From: 3107 sp001483205
GTDB taxonomy: Bacteria > Pseudomonadota > Alphaproteobacteria > Rhodobacterales > Rhodobacteraceae
Assembly: GCA_964291375.2 (NCBI GenBank)
Contig: OZ219809.1
Span: forward strand, 2,418,001 to 2,482,000
Reading direction: 5' to 3'
Length of the DNA: 64,000 bases
The position numbers and the translations under genes were made by a program. Below the pieces are notes generated by a model. It saw only the letters and a program-made list of their open reading frames with translations. It made no database searches and was not told where the DNA came from. Positions within the stretch are counted from its first letter, which is position 1. Each line of letters opens with the position of its first letter. This document shows positions 18,263 to 25,316 of the stretch, in pieces.

Positions 18263-19557
18263 CTATCCGCAATATTGCCCTTTTTGCCGCCGTCGGCGGG
18301 CTGATCATCGCCACAGGTGTGTTGCAGGGCTGGAACACGGCGCTGCAAATCCTGAACATGGGGCTGGTCTCGGCGATCATGGCCCTGGGCGTGAACCTGC
18401 AATGGGGGCTGGCCGGGCTGCTGAATGTCGGGGTGATGGGGTTTGTGGCGCTCGGCGGGCTGGCGGTGGTTCTGCTGGCCATGCCCCCGGTGGCAGAGGC
18501 CTGGGCCGCGGGCGGTCCGCGCCTGATCTTTGCGCTGGCGGTCGGGGTGGCGGCCATCGCGGGGGGGATTGCGCTTTACCGGCGGCTGTCCGCAGGGCGC
18601 GCGCGGGCCATCGGCATGGTGGTCTTTTTTCTGGCCGCTTTCCTGCTGTTCCGGGGGCTGCTTGACCCGGCGACAATGGCGGTCGAGGCGGTTGACCCGG
18701 CGGCGACCGGTTATCTGGGCGGGCTGGGCCTGCCGGTGCTGCTCGCCTGGCCCGTGGGCGGGGCCTTGGCGGCGGGCGCGGCATGGGTGATCGGCAAGGT
18801 CGCCCTTGGGCTGCGCTCGGACTATCTGGCCATCGCCACGCTGGGCATTGCCGAGATCGTGATTGCGGTGCTGAAGAACGAGGACTGGCTGGCGCGTGGC
18901 GTGAAGAATGTGAACGGCATCCCCCGCCCGGTGCCTTACGAGGTTGATCTGCAAGGCAGTGCGGCCTTTATCGAGACCGCCGCCGGTCTTGGCGCTGATC
19001 CGGTGACCGCCTCGGCCATCGTCGTCAAGCTGTGCTACACTGCCCTGATCCTGATTGTGCTGGCGGTGCTGATCTGGCTGGCGGAAAAGGCGGCGCATTC
19101 CCCCTGGGGCCGGATGATGCGCGCCATCCGCGACAATGAGACCGCCGCCCGCGCCATGGGCAAAGACGTGACCGCGCGGCATTTGCAGGTTTTTGTTCTG
19201 GGGTCTGCGGTTTGCGGGATCGCCGGGGCGATGATGACAACGCTTGACGGGCAGTTGACCCCGACCTCTTATCAGCCGCTGCGCTTTACCTTCCTGATCT
19301 GGGTGATGGTGATTGTCGGTGGGTCGGGCAATAACTGGGGCGCGATACTGGGCGGCTTTCTGATCTGGTTTCTGTGGGTGCAGGTCGAGCCGATCGGGGC
19401 GGCGCTGATGGGGGTGATTACTACGCCGATGGCGGAAGGGTATTGGCTGAAAGAGCATCTGATACGCTCGGTGGCCTATATGCGGCTGATCACCATGGGG
19501 GGGCTTTTGTTGCTGGTGATGCGGTTTAATCCTCGGGGGCTGATTCCGGGGAAGTAG
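18259..19557 (+). CDS. livM: Branched-chain amino-acid-type ABC transporter permease, LivM type
   Basis: The 432-residue permease is longer than the usual LivM of about 300-420. It has an N-terminal extension of helices and then the LivM core: LRSDYLAIATLGIAEIV, RMMRAIRDNETAARAMGKD (coupling loop) and SYQPLRFTFLIWVMVIVGGSG. It ends the operon. An inverted-repeat element begins about 12 bp past the stop. Confidence 0.93.
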   Translation: MTIRNIALFAAVGGLIIATGVLQGWNTALQILNMGLVSAIMALGVNLQWGLAGLLNVGVMGFVALGGLAVVLLAMPPVAEAWAAGGPRLIFALAVGVAAIAGGIALYRRLSAGRARAIGMVVFFLAAFLLFRGLLDPATMAVEAVDPAATGYLGGLGLPVLLAWPVGGALAAGAAWVIGKVALGLRSDYLAIATLGIAEIVIAVLKNEDWLARGVKNVNGIPRPVPYEVDLQGSAAFIETAAGLGADPVTASAIVVKLCYTALILIVLAVLIWLAEKAAHSPWGRMMRAIRDNETAARAMGKDVTARHLQVFVLGSAVCGIAGAMMTTLDGQLTPTSYQPLRFTFLIWVMVIVGGSGNNWGAILGGFLIWFLWVQVEPIGAALMGVITTPMAEGYWLKEHLIRSVAYMRLITMGGLLLLVMRFNPRGLIPGK

Positions 19558-19568
19558 CGCCGAGGTAT

Positions 19569-19735
19569 AAAAGACCTCTGCATAATGGCGCCTCTGCATA
19601 ATGGCGTATCGGTCGCCAACCTGTCCCGCCCGGTCGCCAGACCGGGCAGCGCCCGCCATAGGGCTCCGCCCGTTCGGCCCTGAAACGGTCCCCCGGACCG
19701 TTTCCGAGACGGGCCTCACCCCATGGCGGGCGCTT
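19569..19735 (+). repeat. Repeat cluster after livM
   Basis: AAAAGACCTCTGCATAATGG at about 19570 is followed at once by a second partial CCTCTGCATAATGG. After these come a CCCGGTCGCCAGACCGGG hairpin (about 19629-19646) and the ACGGTCC/GGACCGT palindrome (19682-19704). No gene is seen from 19558 to 20068. Confidence 0.85.
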
Positions 19736-19802
19736 TGCACCCGCCGGGCCAGGCGCTGCCCTTCCGGTCATCCGCGCTCACGCTGCCCCAAGACAAGATC
19801 AG

Positions 19803-20071
19803 GAAAGACCTCTGCATAATGGCGTATCGCGGGTCAAACCGTCCGCCCGGCGGCACGCCGGGCAGCGCCTTGGGGCTCCGCCCGTTCGGCCCTGAAACGG
19901 TCCCCCGGACCGTTTCCGAGACGGGCCTCACCCCATGGCGGGCGCTCTAAACGTCTCAGCCTGTTGGTGCGTATAGACTTTATGGCAAGATCATCGCCAA
20001 TTTGAAATGTTGCAAAAAGCGCCCGCCCAGGCAGGCGGCTGCCCGGCTCGGCCATTATGCAAAAGTCTTTA
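19803..20071. repeat. Composite repeat element abutting the LysR stop codon
   Basis: The left end is AAAGACCTCTGCATAATGG (about 19804) and the right end CCATTATGCAAAAGTCTTT (about 20053-20071), inverted and nearly matching. Inside are a second ACGGTCC palindrome (19894-19916) and a 100-bp module (19949-20050: CGTCTCAGCCTGTTGG... AAAGCGCCCGCCCAGGCAGG). That module recurs at 33393-33492 and 34540-34640. The outer end overlaps the TAA of the LysR gene. Confidence 0.87.
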
Positions 20072-21025
20072 TACCGACGGCACCACAACCGCGGCTCCCG
20101 GCCCCGGCCCATACCGCTTGCGAGAGGCGCTTTCCTTGAGCAACCAGTCCTCGACAATCCGGCGCTCGGGGAACGGTTTCTGCCGCTCGCGATGCAGCAG
20201 ATAATACCCCGAACTGGTGCGCACACAGGTGTTGCCGAGCGGCCTGACCAGATCACCACTCTCCAGCAACCGGTCCACCAGATGCCCCCAGCCAAGCGCA
20301 ACGCCCAACCCGTCCACCGCCGCCTGAATCCCCAGCGGATAAGTGTTGAACAGCGACGCCCCATCAACGGAGCGCCCGGAAAACCCGTGATGCTTCAGCC
20401 AACTGTCCCAGTCCATCCACTCGGTATGCAAATTCGATATTTCGATCAGGTCCAGACCGGGCAGATCATGCAGCACCGCGGCCTGCGGATTTTTCCGCAG
20501 ATAGTGCGGTGAGCAGACCGGAAACACCGTCTCGCCAAACAGCAGGCGCGCCGAAAATCCGGGCCAGTCGCCTTCGCCCCGCAGGATCGACAGATCAACG
20601 GTATCGGCAAGGCATTCCTCATCGCTGTCCGACGCCACCAGCATGATCTTGATCCGCGCGTTAGAGATGTTGAACCTGCGCAGCCTGGGCATCAGCCACA
20701 AGGACGCAACCGAATTTGTCGCCGCCAGCGTCACGGCATTTTTCCGCCGCCTGGAAAACATGTCCTGCGAGGCATCGCGCAATCCGTTGAGCGCCGTGCG
20801 CACCGGGGTCAGCAGGCCGTGACCCTGGGGCGTCAGGGTCACCGACCGGTGCCCGCGAATGAACAGCGGCACATCATAATGCAGTTCCAGCAGGCGCACC
20901 TTGCGGCTGATCGAGGTCTCGGAAATGTTCATATGCCGGGCCGCGACCGCAAAGCTGCCGCAGGTTGCGGCGGCCTCAAACGCCAGCAGATAGTCGAGCG
21001 GCGGCAGCAATTTCTGCTTTTTCAT
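20069..21025 (-). CDS. LysR-family transcriptional regulator
   Basis: 318 residues. The winged helix is LDYLLAFEAAATCGSFAVAA...ISETSISRKVRLLELHYDVPLF at about residues 9-60, and the effector domain follows (VTLAATNSVASLWLMPRL, FGETVFPVCSPHYL, GLGVALGWGHLVDRLL). It resembles the GcvA-like subgroup. ATG 21025 is preferred (AAAGG about 10 bp upstream); an in-frame ATG at 21067 is possible. It is divergent from the betaine-type ABC operon, which it probably controls in response to that operon's substrate. Its stop codon sits at the edge of a repeat element. Confidence 0.93.
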   Translation of the reverse strand: MKKQKLLPPLDYLLAFEAAATCGSFAVAARHMNISETSISRKVRLLELHYDVPLFIRGHRSVTLTPQGHGLLTPVRTALNGLRDASQDMFSRRRKNAVTLAATNSVASLWLMPRLRRFNISNARIKIMLVASDSDEECLADTVDLSILRGEGDWPGFSARLLFGETVFPVCSPHYLRKNPQAAVLHDLPGLDLIEISNLHTEWMDWDSWLKHHGFSGRSVDGASLFNTYPLGIQAAVDGLGVALGWGHLVDRLLESGDLVRPLGNTCVRTSSGYYLLHRERQKPFPERRIVEDWLLKESASRKRYGPGPGAAVVVPSV

Positions 21026-21135
21026 CGGGTTCAGACCTTTCCCATTGCGGGCCTGCGGGCGCGGCAACAGCGGATCACCTGATTTTGATCCCCCGGCACA
21101 CCGCCCCCCACACAGCCATCAACACCTTGATTAAA

Positions 21136-21153
21136 TCAGAATTTTCAGAATTT
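21136..21153. promoter_or_regulatory. Tandem TCAGAATTT repeat in the lysR-ABC intergenic region
   Basis: TCAGAATTT occurs twice in direct tandem in an AT-rich stretch of the 257-bp divergent region. It may be a LysR or -35 region site. The placement fits an operator, but there is no independent proof. Confidence 0.35.
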
Positions 21154-21282
21154 GCCACAAAAATGTGCAGGCTGGGCCTCTCATATTTTGAATCTGAAAT
21201 TGTCGGTATCCGGTGCAAAGTAAGGATATTCTGCCGCTCTGACAGGGCGTCAGTGAAAACGCTAGGAAGTCAGGGAGTTAAC

Positions 21283-22233
21283 ATGAAAGCGACACACACT
21301 TTGGCGGCGGCGGCTCTGGCCCTTGGGGGCACAGGAGCTTATGCCCAGGACAGCAGCGACCCGATCATCATTCCCATTCACAACTGGTCGAGCCAGATCG
21401 TCATGTCTCATGCGGTCGGTCAGATCTATGAGGACATGGGGCTGAATGTCGAGTTTGTAACCACAGACAGCCAGGCGGTTTATGAATCGGTCCGTCTTGG
21501 CGATGTGACCTTGGAACTTGAGGTCTGGGAAGGGGCATTCGGGGCCTCTTACCGGGCGGCTCTGGCGAAGGGCGGTATGGTTGACGCGGGCGAGCATGAC
21601 GCCGTGACCCGCGAAGACTGGTGGTATCCGATGTGGACCAAGGAGGCCTGTCCGGGCCTGCCGGACTGGGAGGCGCTCAACGACTGCGCGCATCTGTTCA
21701 CGACGGCGGAAACCGGCGACAAGGGCCGTTATCTCGATGGTCCGGTGGACTGGCTGAAACACGGCAAGGAACGCGCCGAGGCGCTGGGCCTGAACTATGT
21801 CGTGATCAATGCCGGTTCGGCGGCGGCCTTGTGGGCCGAAATCGGGGCGGCAGAGGCCGACAAGCGGCCGGTTCTGGTCTTCAACTGGACGCCCAACTTT
21901 GCCGAAGCCGTCTGGCCGGGCGAGTTTGTCGAGTTCCCGGCATGGGAAGACGGGTGCGACAAGGATCCGGCCAAGGGGCCGAACCCGGACGCGCTCTATG
22001 ATTGCGGCAATCCGGCGACCGGTTACCTGCGCAAGGTGGCCCATCACGAGATGACCGTGAAATGGCCGTCAGCCTATTGCGTGCTGTCGAATATCAACTT
22101 CAACAACGCGCAGATTGCTCAGATGGCCAAATTCGTCGATACCGACGAGATGGAGGCCGAAGACGCGGCGGCGAAATGGCTGGGCGAGAACGAAGGCGTC
22201 TGGCAGCCGTGGGTGACGGCCTGCACGAGCTGA
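21283..22233 (+). CDS. Betaine-type ABC transporter substrate-binding protein (OpuAC/ProX family)
   Basis: 316 residues with a signal peptide cleaved near AYA|Q (21/22). The mature protein has the OpuAC fold: IPIHNWSSQIVMSHAVGQIYEDMG, LEVWEGAF, NAGSAAALWAEIG and VLVFNWTPNF. Tryptophans (NW, EVWEG, DWWYPMW, NWTP) would supply the aromatic cage for a quaternary ammonium group. ATG 21283 has AGGGAG upstream. It heads a four-gene operon with an ATPase, a fused permease and a DUF1989-GcvT enzyme, so its ligand is probably a methylated amine that is catabolised. Confidence 0.92.
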   Translation: MKATHTLAAAALALGGTGAYAQDSSDPIIIPIHNWSSQIVMSHAVGQIYEDMGLNVEFVTTDSQAVYESVRLGDVTLELEVWEGAFGASYRAALAKGGMVDAGEHDAVTREDWWYPMWTKEACPGLPDWEALNDCAHLFTTAETGDKGRYLDGPVDWLKHGKERAEALGLNYVVINAGSAAALWAEIGAAEADKRPVLVFNWTPNFAEAVWPGEFVEFPAWEDGCDKDPAKGPNPDALYDCGNPATGYLRKVAHHEMTVKWPSAYCVLSNINFNNAQIAQMAKFVDTDEMEAEDAAAKWLGENEGVWQPWVTACTS

Positions 22234-22258
22234 GCCTTCCGGTCTGAAAATGGTTAGG

Positions 22259-22282
22259 GCCGTCCCGGTCATCCGGGGCGGC
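22259..22282 (+). terminator. Intercistronic hairpin after the binding-protein gene
   Basis: GCCGTCCCGG-TCAT-CCGGGGCGGC forms a 10-bp stem with one G-U pair and a four-base loop, without a T-run. It is more likely an mRNA-stabilising or partial-termination hairpin than a full terminator, since the ATPase gene starts 20 bp later. Confidence 0.55.
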
Positions 22283-22302
22283 TCAATACGGAAAAATTTA
22301 CG

Positions 22303-23331
22303 ATGAATGACGCAACGCCGGTGATCGCGGCCAAAAATGTCTGGAAACTGTTCGGCCCGCAGCCGGAGAAATACCTGGCCGGAATGGAGCCGGGGCGCAG
22401 CTTTGAGGATATTCGCGCCGACGGCTATATCGCCGGGGTCAAGGATGTGTCCATCAGCCTGACGCGCGGCGAGATGCTGGTGATTATGGGCTTGTCCGGG
22501 TCCGGCAAATCGACACTGGTGCGGTGCTTTTCGCGTCTGCATGACATCACCGGCGGCACGGTCGAGGTCGAGGGCCAGAACATCATGGCGCTGACCGAAA
22601 GGGAACTGATTGACCTGCGCCGCAGCAAAATGGGCATGGTGTTTCAGTCTTTCGGGCTGCTGCCCCACCGCACGGTGCTGGAAAACGTTGCCTTCCCGCT
22701 GGAGATGCGCGGGCAGGACCGTCATACGCGGCGCGAGCGGGCGCTGGAGATGATCCGTCTGGTCGGTCTTGACGGGCGAGAGGAATACTTTCCCCGCGAA
22801 TTGTCGGGCGGCCAGCAACAGCGGGTGGGGATTGCCCGCAGTCTGGCCATCGAACCCGACATCTGGTTTCTGGATGAACCGTTCTCGGCGCTTGATCCGC
22901 TGATCCGCCGGGAAATGCAGGACGAATTTCTGCGCTTGCAGGGGATGCTGGGCAAGAGCATCGCCTTTATCACCCATGATTTCGACGAGGCCCTGCGGCT
23001 GGCGGACCGGATTGCGATCATGCGCAACGGCGCGGTCGAGCAATGCGACACCCCCGATAAGATCGTGCTGAACCCGGCAACGGAATATGTGTTCAAGTTC
23101 ACCGAGGACATCGACAAGGCCCGCGTCGTGCGCGCGCGCGGGCTGATGCAGCCGCTGAACGGGGCCTCGCCCGAGGGCGCGCCGGTTGATGGCATGGCCA
23201 CCATTCAGGCGCTGGCGCGTGATCTGGTCAATGACCCGCGCGAGGTGATCCCGGTTGCCGGGCAGGACGGCGCGGTGGCCGGACAGATGAAACGACAGGC
23301 GGCGCTGGATATTCTGCTGGGGACGCGCTGA
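22303..23331 (+). CDS. Betaine-type ABC transporter ATP-binding protein (ProV/OpuAA family)
   Basis: The 342 residues start with the long ProV-type N-terminus (NVWKLFGPQPEKYLA). Then come Walker A GLSGSGKST (about 63-71), FQSFGLLPHRTVLENVAFPL, signature LSGGQQQRVGIARSL, Walker B IWFLDEPFSALDP and ITHDFDEALRLADRIAIM. The C-terminal ~80 residues after FKFTEDIDKARVV form a shortened regulatory tail, without an obvious full CBS pair. ATG 22303 has only a weak GGAAA site. Its TGA overlaps the permease ATG. Confidence 0.93.
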   Translation: MNDATPVIAAKNVWKLFGPQPEKYLAGMEPGRSFEDIRADGYIAGVKDVSISLTRGEMLVIMGLSGSGKSTLVRCFSRLHDITGGTVEVEGQNIMALTERELIDLRRSKMGMVFQSFGLLPHRTVLENVAFPLEMRGQDRHTRRERALEMIRLVGLDGREEYFPRELSGGQQQRVGIARSLAIEPDIWFLDEPFSALDPLIRREMQDEFLRLQGMLGKSIAFITHDFDEALRLADRIAIMRNGAVEQCDTPDKIVLNPATEYVFKFTEDIDKARVVRARGLMQPLNGASPEGAPVDGMATIQALARDLVNDPREVIPVAGQDGAVAGQMKRQAALDILLGTR

Positions 23332-25316
23332 TGGCCGTCGCCTCGACCGATTACGCCGTGCAGAAAACGGTGGAGCTTTCGCTTCGCAACCGGGTGCTGT
23401 GGGCCATGCTGGGAACCGCGCTGCTGTTGATGCTGTGCCGTGCGCTCGGCATCCTGCCCGAATGGCTGATCCGTCTGCCCGAATGGGCAATTCCCCCGTC
23501 CGACATCTGGCTTGATGCGGCCTTTAGCTTTGTTCAGAACGATCTGGGCCTGATCCATGTGACACGGTTTGTCGCCGAGGGGCCGCTTGAGTTCCTGCTC
23601 GATGCGACGGCGAACCTGCTCTACGGCAAGCGGCGCTGGCCCGATCTGGGGCCGATCCCGTGGACGGCGATTGCCGCCGCCGCCGCGGTCATCGGCTATT
23701 ATCTGGGGGGCTGGCGGATGGCCCTGCTGGCGGGGGGCACCTTTGTGTGGACGGCGCTGATCGGCCAGTGGGAAATCGCCATGCAAACCATGTCGGTGCT
23801 GACGGTGGCCGCGCCGATTGCGTTTCTGACCGGGCTGGGTCTGGGCATTCTGGCGTGGAAATATGCCTGGTTTGACAAGGTGATCAAACCCGTGCTCAGC
23901 GTGTTGCAGACATTGCCGTTCTTCACCTATCTGCTGCCGGCGGTGATCTTTTTCAAGGTCGGGCCGACGGCGGGCGCGGTGGCCACCATCGTCTATGCCA
24001 TTCCGCCGATGATCCTGATGACCACCCTGGGGCTGAAAAAGGTCAGCACAGAGGTGGTCGAGGCGGGCCATATGTCGGGCTGCACCCGCTGGCAGATGCT
24101 GACCCGGGTCTATATCCCCACCGCCCGCACCGAAATCCTTGTCGGCGTCAATCAGGTGATCATGCTGTGTCTGGCGATGGTGGTTCTGACCGCCTTTATC
24201 GGGATGCCGGGGCTGGGCGCGAAGCTGCTGGCGATGATGGGCAGTTTCAAGCTGGGCCGCTCTTTCGAGATCGGCGTGACCATTGTGCTGCTTGCCATCA
24301 TGCTGGACCGGCTGTCGAAAGCATGGGTGGTGAAACAGCCGGAGCATTTCGAGCGCGGCACACCCTGGTGGCAGCGGCACATTTTTCTGCTGTTCACCAT
24401 CGGGGCGTTCGCGGTTTTCGTGGCGCTGGCGCAGGTCATTCAGGTGTTCAGCGAAATCGGCCGCACCCAGCACTTTTCGCGCGGCAAGGAAATCGACGGC
24501 ATCATCAAGGCGGCGCTCGACATCGACATGGTGCAGGCGACGACGGAATGGTTGCGCTGGTTTCTGAATGTGAATGTTCTGATCCCGTTCCGGAACTCGA
24601 TGCTGTGGGTGCCGACGCCCGCGTTCATCCTGCTGGTGGTGGCGTTTGCCTATTGGCTGGGGGGGCGGCGGCCCGCGCTCTATGCGACGGTGTTTTTTAC
24701 CATTGTTGCCTTTTCCGGCTGGTGGGACCGTTCCGTGATCACCCTTTATACGGTCATTTCCGCGGTCATCATGGCGACGCTGATCGGCATCCCGCTGGGC
24801 ATCTTTGCCGCGCGGTCGGAAAAGTGGTCGCGCCGGATTCTGCTGGCCTGTGACACCGCCCAGACCTTTCCCAGCTTTATTTATCTGATCCCGGCGATCA
24901 TGCTGTTCGGCGTCAATGACGTGGCGGTGGTGTTTTCGATCCTGATCTTTTCAATGGTGCCGCTGACCCGCTACACCATCGAGGGGCTGCGCACCGTGCC
25001 GCCGGAGATGACCGAGGCCGCCGATATGTCCGGGGCGTCGCGCCGCCAAAAGCTCTTGTCGGTGCAACTGCCGCTTGCCCTGCCGACAATGGCGGTGGGG
25101 TTCAATCAGGCGATCATGTTTGCCTTTTTCATGGTGATCATCGCCGCGTTCATCGGCACCCAGGATCTGGGGCAGGAATTGCAGCGGACGCTTGCGGGCA
25201 CCGAGCTTGGCAAGAACTTCGTGCTTGGCATGAATGTCTCGCTGATGGCGCTGACCTTTGATCTGACAATCCTGAGCTGGGCGGAGAAACGCAAAAAAGC
25301 ATTGGGGTTGGCATGA
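23331..25316 (+). CDS. Betaine-type ABC transporter permease, two fused permease units
   Basis: 661-residue membrane protein with two complete ProW/OpuAB-type units in one chain. The first EAA-type coupling loop is EAGHMSGCTRWQM near residue 243, and the second is EAADMSGASRRQK near residue 562. Each lies in a binding-protein-dependent permease domain with its own helices. A region of about 130 residues between them (from GTPWWQRHIFLLF) is partly amphipathic. Ordinary ProW has one such unit and works as a homodimer; here one polypeptide could form the whole pore. It overlaps genes on both sides. Confidence 0.92.
   Translation: MAVASTDYAVQKTVELSLRNRVLWAMLGTALLLMLCRALGILPEWLIRLPEWAIPPSDIWLDAAFSFVQNDLGLIHVTRFVAEGPLEFLLDATANLLYGKRRWPDLGPIPWTAIAAAAAVIGYYLGGWRMALLAGGTFVWTALIGQWEIAMQTMSVLTVAAPIAFLTGLGLGILAWKYAWFDKVIKPVLSVLQTLPFFTYLLPAVIFFKVGPTAGAVATIVYAIPPMILMTTLGLKKVSTEVVEAGHMSGCTRWQMLTRVYIPTARTEILVGVNQVIMLCLAMVVLTAFIGMPGLGAKLLAMMGSFKLGRSFEIGVTIVLLAIMLDRLSKAWVVKQPEHFERGTPWWQRHIFLLFTIGAFAVFVALAQVIQVFSEIGRTQHFSRGKEIDGIIKAALDIDMVQATTEWLRWFLNVNVLIPFRNSMLWVPTPAFILLVVAFAYWLGGRRPALYATVFFTIVAFSGWWDRSVITLYTVISAVIMATLIGIPLGIFAARSEKWSRRILLACDTAQTFPSFIYLIPAIMLFGVNDVAVVFSILIFSMVPLTRYTIEGLRTVPPEMTEAADMSGASRRQKLLSVQLPLALPTMAVGFNQAIMFAFFMVIIAAFIGTQDLGQELQRTLAGTELGKNFVLGMNVSLMALTFDLTILSWAEKRKKALGLA

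Noticed and set aside
18178..19740. 520-residue minus-strand frame over livM
   Set aside because: Shadow frame rich in Arg/His/Gln/Pro opposite a clear LivM permease.
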